DNA of 64,000 bases from Gordonia crocea (GTDB lineage Bacteria > Actinomycetota > Actinomycetes > Mycobacteriales > Mycobacteriaceae), in contig NZ_BJOU01000001.1 in assembly GCF_009932435.1 (NCBI RefSeq), positions 2,170,001 through 2,234,000 of the forward strand, given 5' to 3'. The notes beneath the pieces are model-generated. The model searched no databases. It was not told the origin of the DNA and saw nothing but the letters and a program-made list of their open reading frames with translations. Positions within the stretch are counted from its first letter, which is position 1. Every line of letters begins with the position of its first letter. The position numbers and the translations under genes are program-made. Positions 1 through 7,412 of this stretch are shown in pieces.

Positions 1-1335
1 ATCGTGTCGCATGCGGGTTTGGCGTTGGTGACCCGCACAGCCGAGGTCGCAGGCCTTCCGAGGCTGTTGAGTGATGCGCTGACGCCGTGGCGCAAGGACT
101 ATGCGACCCATGATCCGGGCAAGATCGTCTTGGATCTGGCTGTGGCGATGGTCGGCGGCGCCGACTGCGCCGCTGATCTGGCGGTGCTGCGTGGCCGCGA
201 GACGGTGTTCGGGCCGGTGGCCTCGGATCCGACCGTCTCTCGCCTGATCGCGACCCTGGCCGACGAACCGGTCGCGGCGCTGGCCGCGATCGCCGGCGCG
301 CGGGCTGTGGCACGAAAGACGGTGTGGGAGTTGGCCGGTGAGCATGCCCCGAACCATCGGATCGATGAACACCACCCGTTGGTCATCGATCTGGATGCGA
401 CCCTGGTGACCGCGCACTCGGAGAAACAGGACGCGGCCCCGACCTATAAGCGGGGGTTCGGGTTCCACCCGCTGCTGGCGTTCATCGACCACGGCCCCGG
501 TGGAACAGGGGAAGCCGCCGCAGGATTGTTGCGGGCCGGGAATGCTGGGGCGAACACCGCCGCCGACCACATCACCGTCCTTCACCGGGCCCTGGCCCAG
601 ATCCCGGGTCTGTGTTGGCGGGCCGGCCGCAAGATCCTCATCCGCACCGATAGTGCTGGCGGCACCAAAGGATTCCTGAATTACCTGCACAAACGGGGCC
701 TGTCGTATTCGTGTGGGATTGGTATGACCCCGGCCATGGCCGCCGCGGTCGAAGTGCTGCCCGCATCGGTGTGGACCCAGGCCTACAACGCCGACGGCCA
801 GCCCCGTGACGGGGCCCAGGTCGCCGAACTGACCGGGGTCCTGTCTTTGACCGGCTATCCGCCGGGTATGCGGGTGATCGTGCGCCGCGAACGCCCCCAC
901 CCCGGCGCCCAGTTGCGGTTCACCGACACCAACGGATGGCGCCTGACCTGCTTTGTCACCAACAGCAGCCGCGGGCAACTCGCCGACCTCGAAGTACGGC
1001 ACCGGCTGCGGGCCCGGTGCGAAGACCGCATCCGGGCCGCGAAAGCGACCGGCATGACGAACCTGCCGTACCACGACTTCACCAAGAACCAGATCTGGCT
1101 CGCCATCACTGAGTTGGCCACCGACCTGACCGCCTGGACCCAGATGCTCGCGCTGACCGGCACCGATGCGCGCACCTGGGAAATCAAACGCCTCCGCCTA
1201 CGCCTGTGGGCGACCGCCGCCCGCCTGGCCCGCCACGCCCGCACCCGCCGGTTGCGTTACGACCAGCACCACCGATGGACAGCACTGCTGATTGCAGGCC
1301 TGCACCGCCTCGAGGGCTACCGCACCAGCCGCTGA
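1..1335 (+). CDS. IS1380-family transposase (5' end cut by window)
   Basis: DDE transposase that moves the insertion sequence. The reading frame is open from the first base, and a GTG at base 4 lies inside the conserved N-terminal region (VSHAGLALVTRT), so the true start is probably upstream of the window. Visible family landmarks are the DPxK box near residue 37, the FGPVASDPTVSRL block near residue 69, the DLDATLV stretch holding the first catalytic Asp near residue 127, and the IRTDSAGG motif with the second Asp near residue 215. The visible length of about 443 residues suits a nearly complete, undamaged transposase. Next to it lie genes of a variable ESX accessory region, which fits a recently acquired element. 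Confidence 0.85.
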   Translation: MVSHAGLALVTRTAEVAGLPRLLSDALTPWRKDYATHDPGKIVLDLAVAMVGGADCAADLAVLRGRETVFGPVASDPTVSRLIATLADEPVAALAAIAGARAVARKTVWELAGEHAPNHRIDEHHPLVIDLDATLVTAHSEKQDAAPTYKRGFGFHPLLAFIDHGPGGTGEAAAGLLRAGNAGANTAADHITVLHRALAQIPGLCWRAGRKILIRTDSAGGTKGFLNYLHKRGLSYSCGIGMTPAMAAAVEVLPASVWTQAYNADGQPRDGAQVAELTGVLSLTGYPPGMRVIVRRERPHPGAQLRFTDTNGWRLTCFVTNSSRGQLADLEVRHRLRARCEDRIRAAKATGMTNLPYHDFTKNQIWLAITELATDLTAWTQMLALTGTDARTWEIKRLRLRLWATAARLARHARTRRLRYDQHHRWTALLIAGLHRLEGYRTSR

Positions 1336-1506
1336 CCTGCCGGACCCGACCCGACCAACCAACCCCGAAAGACCACCGCCGGTGACGTGAAACCCGGCCG
1401 CCACCAGCGACAACGGTCGCCCTGTCATATCCACAGGACATAATCTGTTCTGCCGCAATCAATCCGAACCGATCAGGCCGGGAGCGGCACCTCACGAAAG
1501 ATCGAG
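1..1506 (+). mobile_element. IS1380-family insertion sequence, left end outside window
   Basis: The element holds one transposase gene followed by about 170 bp of non-coding sequence. The likely right end is the CCTCACGAAAGATCGAGG stretch at about 1489-1506, which looks like the terminal sequences of IS1380-type elements. The left inverted repeat and the target-site duplication cannot be seen because the element starts before base 1. The right boundary is therefore an estimate. Confidence 0.6.
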
Positions 1507-1624
1507 GTTAGTGTCCCCTGCGACACCATCACTACAGGTCACAGCCACGCGAACCGGCGATTCCGCGAAGATGAGCCAAGTCAGGGCAACACACACTACT
1601 GCTCCAACCCAGGAGGAAGTCACA

Positions 1625-2002
1625 TTGGTGCACCATGACCACTTCGATCGGCTTGCGAGAGTACAAGTCCTCATCGCCGCTATCCCCGGTTGCCTCTTAG
1701 CCGGGGGTGGAGCGGCAGTCCTAGCCTTGGTCAGCGGGTTCGAGGCATGGCCCGTCGTACTGGCATCAGCGCTGGTCGCCTTGCTCTTTATGACTGTCGC
1801 AATCGTTACGATGGCGAGCCGACCGATCCCAAACACGGCCATACAGGCGCTATGCTTGGCGATGGTTGTCGTTGCGCTCGGGGTTCCACTACTAGCCACG
1901 ACGGTAACCCACGTCGACCTTGGTCAGGCATTGGCGTTCAATGTGATGCTGTTGCCCATGGTTATCTTTACTTTCACTGGCGCTGTCCGCCGTCGCCGCT
2001 GA
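1625..2002 (+). CDS. small four-helix membrane protein, function unknown
   Basis: I do not recognise this family. The frame is open further upstream, but that part overlaps the IS end. An AGGAGG ribosome site at 1611-1616 sits 8 bp before a TTG at 1625, with a GTG at 1628 as alternative, so I take TTG. The product of about 125 residues has a short charged N-terminus with a His pair, four predicted membrane helices (about residues 10-35, 38-63, 70-92 and 98-118) and ends in four arginines, suggesting a cytoplasmic tail. The next gene also encodes a four-helix protein of similar size, so the two may be related or act together. Confidence 0.55.
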   Translation: MVHHDHFDRLARVQVLIAAIPGCLLAGGGAAVLALVSGFEAWPVVLASALVALLFMTVAIVTMASRPIPNTAIQALCLAMVVVALGVPLLATTVTHVDLGQALAFNVMLLPMVIFTFTGAVRRRR

Positions 2003-2041
2003 GTAACCCTTGATATCAATAGACTCCGCCGCGAACCAAGC

Positions 2042-2448
2042 ATGTCGCAGGTGAGCCATTCCCCGAATAGTCCCGAGGAAGCGCAAGAGGGGCGCGGAAG
2101 AACGATCGCGTATGCCGCCCTCGGCCTCCTGTTTACCCTCGCCCTTTCTACTTCCATCTGGGCCCAAGGGCAGAGCGAGGAACGTGCGTACGTCTACATC
2201 GGCCGAGCGATGGCGGCAACCTATCTCGCCGTCATTGTTCTCGCCTGGGCAAAGCAACCCTTCCCGCGCGTAGTGCCGCCGTCCTCGCCGGGCTCGCCTT
2301 GATCATCCTCATCGCTACCGGCAAGGTTGCCTCCAGTTCGTGGTCGATCTACGGCGGAGGCCCCATTTGGCTGTTGCTGTTTGTCATAGCCGGCACGATT
2401 CCGTCCTCCGTTCAGCTCGGGAAGAAGCAGCGGCCACCCGCCAACTGA
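2042..2448 (+). pseudogene. frameshifted four-helix membrane protein
   Basis: An ATG at 2042 opens a frame encoding two hydrophobic helices, then loses its hydrophobic character near 2260 and stops at 2302. From about 2272 a different frame encodes two more clear membrane helices (ending ...LGKKQRPPAN) and stops at 2446-2448. Together they make a four-helix protein of about 135 residues, the same layout as the gene before it. A single-base change around 2255-2275 would join the halves. It is either a recent pseudogene, a sequencing error or, less likely, a frameshifted gene. Family not recognised. Confidence 0.5.
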
Positions 2449-2491
2449 ATTCGGCACCAGGGCACATCACCACCTCATCGAACCCCTCACA

Positions 2492-2497
2492 TAGACT
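2492..2497 (+). promoter_or_regulatory. -10 element for leaderless start of the AAA cassette
   Basis: TAGACT fits the TANNNT -10 consensus and ends 6 bp before an ATG at 2504, the spacing typical of leaderless actinobacterial transcripts. No convincing -35 box is visible. Confidence 0.45.
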
Positions 2498-2503
2498 CCT
2501 TCC

Positions 2504-2578
2504 ATGCCGCACCCACGAGACCAGCGCGCGCCGATCGGCGCCTTCGCGTCTCGAGAACGAAGGGTGACGACCCGATGA
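2504..2578 (+). CDS. 24-residue upstream ORF coupled to the AAA gene
   Basis: A short frame starts with ATG right after a -10 element and encodes a basic 24-residue peptide (starts MPHPRDQ, ends RRVTTR). Its TGA overlaps the ATG of the AAA gene (ATGA at 2575). This would let ribosomes loaded on a leaderless transcript pass directly to the AAA gene, which lacks an obvious strong ribosome site of its own. Whether the peptide itself matters is unknown. It could also simply be a 5' leader with a chance frame. Confidence 0.35.
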   Translation: MPHPRDQRAPIGAFASRERRVTTR

Positions 2579-4248
2579 CCAGTCGCGCAGAGCGGTTCCG
2601 CACCGATGTGACGATGATGCTGCGCGCCCGGTTCCCGATCATCGCCGTCGAGACTTTCGAAGAGCACCGCGTTCTGGATTCGGTGCGCACCATCCTGTCT
2701 GATCCGGAACTGATCCGCACCCCGCGACCGCTGCACATCTGGACCGCCACGCGCGGCTTCGTCGGTCCGGATGGCGACTCCGCCTCGAACACCGCCGACC
2801 CCGCGTCCGCACTCGACTGGGTCCTGCACCAGCAGGATCCGGGCGTGTTCGTCATGCACGACCTCCACCAGTTCCTCGGCGACCGCCGCCGCCCCGCCGA
2901 ACCGTCGCTGATCCGCGCCCTGCGCGACCTCGCGTCGTCATTCAGCCAGGGCATAAACGCAAGGTCGCTCATCCTGATCTCGCCACACTTCACCGTGCCC
3001 CCTGATCTGGAGAAGGACGTCGTCGTCCTGGACTTCCCGCTTCCCGACGAGCCCGAGCTCCGCGCCGCGCTCGACGAGATGGTCGCGGCCAATGCCGGCG
3101 GCAACATCCGGATCGACCTCGATGAGGACGGTTACGAGCGCCTGGTCAAAGCAGCCCTGGGCCTTACCGCCAACGAGGCGAACAACGCCTTCGCCCGGGC
3201 CATGGCCGACGACGGGATCCTCAACGTCGACGATGTCCGCATCGTGCTCGACGAGAAGCGCCAAACCGTGCGCAAGTCGGGTCTCCTCGAGTTCGTCGAC
3301 TCGAAGATTGACCTCGACGATGTCGGTGGTCTGCAGAATCTGAAGCGATGGCTCGCCAAGCGCAACGGGTCGTGGCTCGGCGAGGCCACCGACTACGGCC
3401 TGCCCGCGCCGCGGGGACTGCTGATGACCGGCGTGCCGGGTTGTGGAAAGTCGTTGACCGCCAAGGCCATCGCCGCGGCGTGGGAGCTGCCACTGCTTCG
3501 CATGGACATCGGCAAGGTGTTCGCCGGCCTCGTCGGGTCGTCGGAACAGAACATGCGCTCAGCGATCCAGGCCGCCGAGGCCACCGCACCGTGTGTGTTG
3601 TGGGTCGACGAGATCGAGAAGGGCTTCGCCCCCACCAACAGCAGCGGCGACTCCGGCACCTCCAGCCGCGTTTTCGGGTCGTTCCTCACCTGGATGCAGG
3701 AAAAGCAGGCCCCGGTCTTCGTCGTGGCCACCGCCAACCGCGTTGAACAGTTGCCCCCAGAGCTGCTACGCAAAGGCCGTTTCGACGAGATCTTCTTCGT
3801 CGATCTGCCGACGGCACCCGAGCGCGCCGACATTTGGCGGGTCCATCTGGATCGCGGGCTCGCGAATTCGAAGGCGGCCGGGTTGGCGATTTCCGACGAG
3901 CTGGTGGCCGGGCTGGTCGCCGCGTCGGAGGGATACACCGGCGCCGAGATCGAGCAGGCCGTCATCGCCGGACTCTTCGACGCCTTTGCCGATCGTCGCA
4001 CCCTGACCGAAGCCGATCTGCGTCGGGCCATCGAATCGATGATCCCACTCGCCGTCACCCAGGCCGAGCAGATCGAGGCGGTCCGCGCCTGGGCCGCCAC
4101 ACGAGCCGTCGCCGCCACATCCGAGCAGGACCGCACCGGCTATGCGGCCACCCAGCCCCTCGCCGAGACCGCTCCATCCGGAGATGACCACTCCCCCGAT
4201 AACACCGACTCAACGCGCACCCGGGGCGGTCGCATCATCGAGTTCTGA
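2575..4248 (+). CDS. Ycf46-like AAA+ ATPase
   Basis: AAA+ ATPase of the Ycf46/SpoVK-like group, expected to be a cytoplasmic hexameric remodeller with unknown substrate. An N-terminal non-ATPase domain (about residues 1-225), which in Ycf46 proteins is an AAA-like fold without a P-loop, precedes one active AAA module. Walker A (GVPGCGKS) is near residue 286, Walker B (CVLWVDEIE) near 340, sensor 1 (VATANR) near 385 and an arginine-finger stretch (LRKGRFDE) near 397. A Ser/Thr/Asp-rich tail ends in GGRIIEF. The ATG overlaps the stop of the upstream mini-ORF. DUF1257 and DUF2997 proteins follow, a partnership also known from cyanobacteria and plastid genomes (Ycf46, Ycf35). It is not EccA, the ESX AAA protein, which has a different N-terminal domain. 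Confidence 0.85.
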   Translation: MTSRAERFRTDVTMMLRARFPIIAVETFEEHRVLDSVRTILSDPELIRTPRPLHIWTATRGFVGPDGDSASNTADPASALDWVLHQQDPGVFVMHDLHQFLGDRRRPAEPSLIRALRDLASSFSQGINARSLILISPHFTVPPDLEKDVVVLDFPLPDEPELRAALDEMVAANAGGNIRIDLDEDGYERLVKAALGLTANEANNAFARAMADDGILNVDDVRIVLDEKRQTVRKSGLLEFVDSKIDLDDVGGLQNLKRWLAKRNGSWLGEATDYGLPAPRGLLMTGVPGCGKSLTAKAIAAAWELPLLRMDIGKVFAGLVGSSEQNMRSAIQAAEATAPCVLWVDEIEKGFAPTNSSGDSGTSSRVFGSFLTWMQEKQAPVFVVATANRVEQLPPELLRKGRFDEIFFVDLPTAPERADIWRVHLDRGLANSKAAGLAISDELVAGLVAASEGYTGAEIEQAVIAGLFDAFADRRTLTEADLRRAIESMIPLAVTQAEQIEAVRAWAATRAVAATSEQDRTGYAATQPLAETAPSGDDHSPDNTDSTRTRGGRIIEF

Positions 4249-4270
4249 ACCAGCGACGGAAAAGAGTGAT

Positions 4271-4728
4271 ATGAGTATCGCCATCGTCCTACTGCCCGCG
4301 GCCATCGCCGCGGTCAGCGCACAGCAGCCATCCGGTCCCGTCGGGGGCCGAACAACGCGACGGTCTGCGAGGTCCAAACCCGGATGCGCGACGAGAATCT
4401 GCTGGTCGCCGCATTACAAGACACCGGTGCCATCGTCGAGCACCGCGAGGCCAACGCCATCCAGGTGCGCTGGCGCGGCGTCGGCGGAGCCTTGCACCGC
4501 GACGCCCAGGGCATCTGGCAGGCGGTGTTCACAGGGGACGTCGACCAGCAGAAGGCCGTCGGGATCGTCCAGGCCCTCGACCAGGCCTACGGACGGCGCG
4601 TCCAGCAGACCGTCGTCGAACGTCTCAAGGCGCGTGCACCACAAGCCGGGATGAGTGTGATGTCGGAGAAGTTGGAGGATGACAGCACCGTGACCCTGAT
4701 CCTCGACGTCGACGAGGTGACCGCGTGA
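4271..4728 (+). CDS. DUF1257 (Ycf35-like) protein with apparent frameshift
   Basis: Small protein related to DUF1257/Ycf35, of unknown biochemical role. The conserved part (TVCEVQTRMRDENLLVAALQ onward) is read from the frame whose first ATG is 4384, but recognisable coding sequence begins upstream of that ATG, where this frame has no start codon. An ATG at 4271 with an AAAGAG upstream opens a hydrophobic N-terminus (MSIAIVLLPAAIAAVSA) in another frame. The two frames join at a run of five G at 4343-4347; a sixth G would give one continuous protein of about 152 residues. The C-terminal half has the alternating strand pattern ending TLILDVDEVTA. The stop overlaps the next ATG. If the shift is real, the protein is either made by frameshifting or starts at 4384 in shortened form. 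Confidence 0.6.
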
Positions 4729-4955
4729 AACGCCGCCTCCGAATCCAGATCGCACCCGACGGCACGGTGACCGCCAAGACCCTCGGCTTCTTCGGCGCCG
4801 ACTGCCTCGACGCCATCCCGGTGTTGGAGCAGATCTTGGAGGCCACCGCGGTCAGCAGTGAGTTCACCGACGAATACCATGCCGCGACGACGACGGCGAC
4901 GACCGAGACCGAGATTCACACCGAGAACGATGACGAACTCCCCACTCAGTCCTAG
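4725..4955 (+). CDS. DUF2997 family protein
   Basis: Small protein of the DUF2997 family: an N-terminal strand pair (RLRIQIAPDGTVTAKTLGF), a conserved GADC motif with a single Cys near residue 26, and a helix with the LEQIL signature. The family usually ends soon after; here a Thr/Glu-rich tail (residues 52-76) is added. The ATG overlaps the DUF1257 stop (ATGA), so the two are translationally coupled, as expected for a DUF1257/DUF2997 pair. The function is unknown. The partnership with the AAA ATPase suggests an adaptor or substrate role, which is inference. Confidence 0.75.
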   Translation: MKRRLRIQIAPDGTVTAKTLGFFGADCLDAIPVLEQILEATAVSSEFTDEYHAATTTATTETEIHTENDDELPTQS

Positions 4956-5814
4956 GGCGGCGGCACTCCTCGCCGACAGTCGCTGGCGATTGCGGCACAG
5001 TTGGTGGCTGGTCTTGCCAATCCTCGGGTGCTTTCTCCTGCCCTGGGCAGGGTTCCTCTACGTCGCTATCCGGATGCGCACCAACCGGTTTGCATGGGGC
5101 TGCACGCTAGGCCTCGCCCTCGGCCAGATCTTGGCATTCGCACTGCTGGCGTTTGCGCCCGCAAGAGACGACCCCAGGTACAACGCTGACTCGGTCGCCC
5201 AGCAATTGTCGGGAATGACAGCCGTGCTGTTGACGTTCTTCCTCTGGTTTGTCGCGATCACGCTCGGCTTCGTCCTCAACCAGACCTATCTGCGTTGGCG
5301 CGCATCGACCATCCCCTGGTACGAGGATGCCGTCCTCGAGGCGAATGCCGCGCCCCCGCCGACACCGGCCCCCGCGAACGCGAATGCGAATGCGAATGCG
5401 TACCCGCCCGCGCCGGCGAATGGCTACCCTCCGAATCTGCCAGCCAGCGCGCACCTTCCCCGCCCCTTGCTGGGCCCGGCGGATGCATCACAATATTGGG
5501 CCGGGCCACCCGTCACCCAGGCTCCGGTCGACATCAACACCTGCACCGGCCCCCATCTCGCGGCCTCAGCCCGGATCGCCGCGTCCACGGCCGACGTCGT
5601 CGTCGCCGAGCGGGAGGCGTCGGGCCGGTACCGGTCCTTCGACGATCTCGTCGCGCGTACGCGGCTGATGCCGCACCTCATTGCGAACCTGCGGTGGATG
5701 TCCTACGACGATCCTCCGCCGACAAACACACCGCCAATCCAGCCGGCACCGCCAGCTCCCCCCGCGACTCCCCCGCCGCCGACAACAGGACGCGGACGGC
5801 GCATTGACTACTGA
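4930..5814 (+). CDS. membrane protein with C-terminal helix-hairpin-helix domain
   Basis: I take the ATG at 4930 (MTNSPLSPRAAALLAD), which overlaps the end of the DUF2997 gene by 26 bp; upstream in-frame sequence is an arginine-rich shadow. About three membrane helices lie in residues 20-115. They are followed by a Pro/Ala/Asn-rich linker with an Ala-Asn repeat (about residues 135-200) and a domain at about residues 198-255 resembling the ComEA-type helix-hairpin-helix (VDINTCTGPHLA ... YRSFDDLV). The protein ends in a proline-rich stretch and GRGRRIDY, like the C-terminus of the AAA ATPase in the same cassette (GGRIIEF). The HhH domain could bind nucleic acid or act as a protein-contact module; which is unclear. 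Confidence 0.65.
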   Translation: MTNSPLSPRAAALLADSRWRLRHSWWLVLPILGCFLLPWAGFLYVAIRMRTNRFAWGCTLGLALGQILAFALLAFAPARDDPRYNADSVAQQLSGMTAVLLTFFLWFVAITLGFVLNQTYLRWRASTIPWYEDAVLEANAAPPPTPAPANANANANAYPPAPANGYPPNLPASAHLPRPLLGPADASQYWAGPPVTQAPVDINTCTGPHLAASARIAASTADVVVAEREASGRYRSFDDLVARTRLMPHLIANLRWMSYDDPPPTNTPPIQPAPPAPPATPPPPTTGRGRRIDY

Positions 5815-6457
5815 GTCGTCTGCGGATTTCACCGTCCGTGTTGGTGCGACCGTGTCGTCGACGGTCGCCGAAGGCCCGGGCACCCGTTTCGCCCTGTGGG
5901 TCCAGGGTTGCAGCCTCCAATGCCCCGGGTGTTTCAACCCGCACCTGTGGGGAACGAAAGGCGGAACGGATAGGCGCGTCGCGGATCTCGTCGACGACGT
6001 GTCCGCCGCCGACGTCGACGGCATTACCCTCCTCGGCGGGGAACCCTTCGAACAGGCCGTTGCCTTGGCCGCCCTCGCCGACGCGGTGCGTGCACGCGGC
6101 CTGTCCGTCATGACCTTCACCGGGTACGACCTGCCCGAGCTGACCGGCGCGGGCGCGCCAACCGGATCCGCCGAGCTTCTCGCCGCCACTGACCTGCTGG
6201 TCACCGGCCGCTATGAGCGCGAGAGACCCGATCATCGTCGTCCGTGGGTCGGATCGACGAACCAGCGATTCGAGTTCCTCACCGACCGCTACCGTCACCT
6301 CGAGCAAAAACTCCGCGCCATCGGGGACCGGCTCGAAATCCGCGTCGACGCCACCGGCGCAGTGATGGTCAACGGATGGTCGAGTATGGAATCCCTGGAA
6401 ATGCTTCTCGACGATCCGGCACTGATCCTCCGCCGTCCGGGGAGGAATTCACGATGA
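5804..6457 (+). CDS. small radical-SAM activase-like protein (NrdG/PflA type)
   Basis: Radical S-adenosylmethionine protein with one 4Fe-4S cluster, similar in size and layout to activating enzymes such as NrdG. The cluster motif CX3CX2C is seen as VQGCSLQCPGCFNPHLW near residue 35 and is followed by the GGEP SAM-binding motif near residue 78. I take the TTG at 5804, overlapping the previous gene by 11 bp; the longer upstream frame is an arginine-rich shadow. No anaerobic ribonucleotide reductase lies nearby, so the partner is unlikely to be NrdD. Position in the AAA/DUF1257/DUF2997 cassette suggests it modifies, or is served by, those proteins. About 217 residues. Confidence 0.75.
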   Translation: MTTESSADFTVRVGATVSSTVAEGPGTRFALWVQGCSLQCPGCFNPHLWGTKGGTDRRVADLVDDVSAADVDGITLLGGEPFEQAVALAALADAVRARGLSVMTFTGYDLPELTGAGAPTGSAELLAATDLLVTGRYERERPDHRRPWVGSTNQRFEFLTDRYRHLEQKLRAIGDRLEIRVDATGAVMVNGWSSMESLEMLLDDPALILRRPGRNSR

Positions 6458-6537
6458 GCGGTCCGGCAGCGAGTGACCGGAGAGATCGGGCGGACCCATC
6501 ACTTAGACCGTTGACGAGGGAGACGATCCGACCGTGA
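6454..6537 (+). CDS. 27-residue linking ORF between radical-SAM and DUF3558 genes
   Basis: A short frame whose ATG overlaps the radical-SAM stop (ATGA) and whose TGA overlaps the GTG of the DUF3558 gene (GTGA). It encodes a charged peptide (MSGPAASDRRDRADPS...). Both overlaps would couple translation across the gap. The peptide sequence shows no family signature, and the frame may exist only for coupling or by chance. Confidence 0.3.
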   Translation: MSGPAASDRRDRADPSLRPLTRETIRP

Positions 6538-7310
6538 GCATGCCACCACCGGGCTACCCACCACCTAACGGCCCCCTGTCCCCAACCGGCCCACCACCAT
6601 ATGGATACCCCGCTGGACCAGCACAAACACCGCCCCCACCGCTTCCGTCGCGGCCACGCAAAAAGCGCACCGGACTCGCCATCGGCCTCACCCTCGCCGC
6701 CCTGATCCTAGTCGCCATCCTCATCGCCGCCGTCGCCCTCATCAGCGGAAGAGTGTCGATGACCAAGGCCGACCCCACGCCCACCCTCGTGCTACCGCCC
6801 GGTGCAAACAGTGAGAAGACGGGCTGGATGGGCCACCTCCCCGACCCGTGTGTCGGCGTCCCCGACAGTGTCGTCCGCCAAGCCGGACTCGACCCCACCA
6901 CCCGACGCACCGGCTACGACCGCCACCGACCCGACGCCGTCATGACCACCTGCTTCTACCGCTCCCCCCAACCGCCCGGCCCCATTTCCACCGCATCCGA
7001 TACCGTGACATTCGTGGTGAGCTTTTTCGTGTACACGTATCAAGAACACCTCGACAATCGGGACCGAGTCGACAAGCGACACATCGACCTTAACGGCCAA
7101 CCCGCCAGCTTCTACCGCGTCGAAGGCTGGGAGCCGACCTCTGGATTACACCGCTGCTCCATCGCCGTCGGCACGGTCTTCGGCACCGCCAGCTACTCCG
7201 TCAACGACAACACCAGGTATCGCCTCACTCAAGAGCAGACCTGTGAGACCACCTTGCGCAATGCCCGATTATTCCAACCCTTCATCCCGACCGCTGCGCT
7301 CGCAAAGTAG
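6534..7310 (+). CDS. DUF3558-type membrane-anchored protein, copy 1
   Basis: A proline/glycine/tyrosine-rich cytoplasmic N-terminus (residues 1-45, starting SMPPPGYPP) precedes a basic patch and one membrane helix (about residues 46-73). An extracellular domain follows with the DPCVGVP start typical of DUF3558-like proteins and paired cysteines. The layout resembles many actinobacterial surface proteins of unknown role. The GTG at 6534 overlaps the stop of a 27-residue ORF, with GAGGGAG upstream; ATG 6540 is an alternative. The next gene is a close tandem copy with most of the extracellular domain conserved, including the DPCVGVPDSVVRQAGLDP block. The position before ESX genes suggests a cell-envelope role; function unknown. 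Confidence 0.65.
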   Translation: MSMPPPGYPPPNGPLSPTGPPPYGYPAGPAQTPPPPLPSRPRKKRTGLAIGLTLAALILVAILIAAVALISGRVSMTKADPTPTLVLPPGANSEKTGWMGHLPDPCVGVPDSVVRQAGLDPTTRRTGYDRHRPDAVMTTCFYRSPQPPGPISTASDTVTFVVSFFVYTYQEHLDNRDRVDKRHIDLNGQPASFYRVEGWEPTSGLHRCSIAVGTVFGTASYSVNDNTRYRLTQEQTCETTLRNARLFQPFIPTAALAK

Positions 7311-7412
7311 GAGCTGGCGGATGGGCATGGTCGTGGTGAACCCGGCCGGGGCGTGCGGTAGCGTTGAGGCGTTCGCCGCGCGACGGCGTTGACGAGGGGA
7401 AACGATCCGACC

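Noticed and set aside
5804..6457. Anaerobic ribonucleotide reductase activator NrdG
   Set aside because: The fold matches, but no nrdD is nearby and the gene is embedded in the DUF1257/DUF2997 cassette, so the specific name is not supported.
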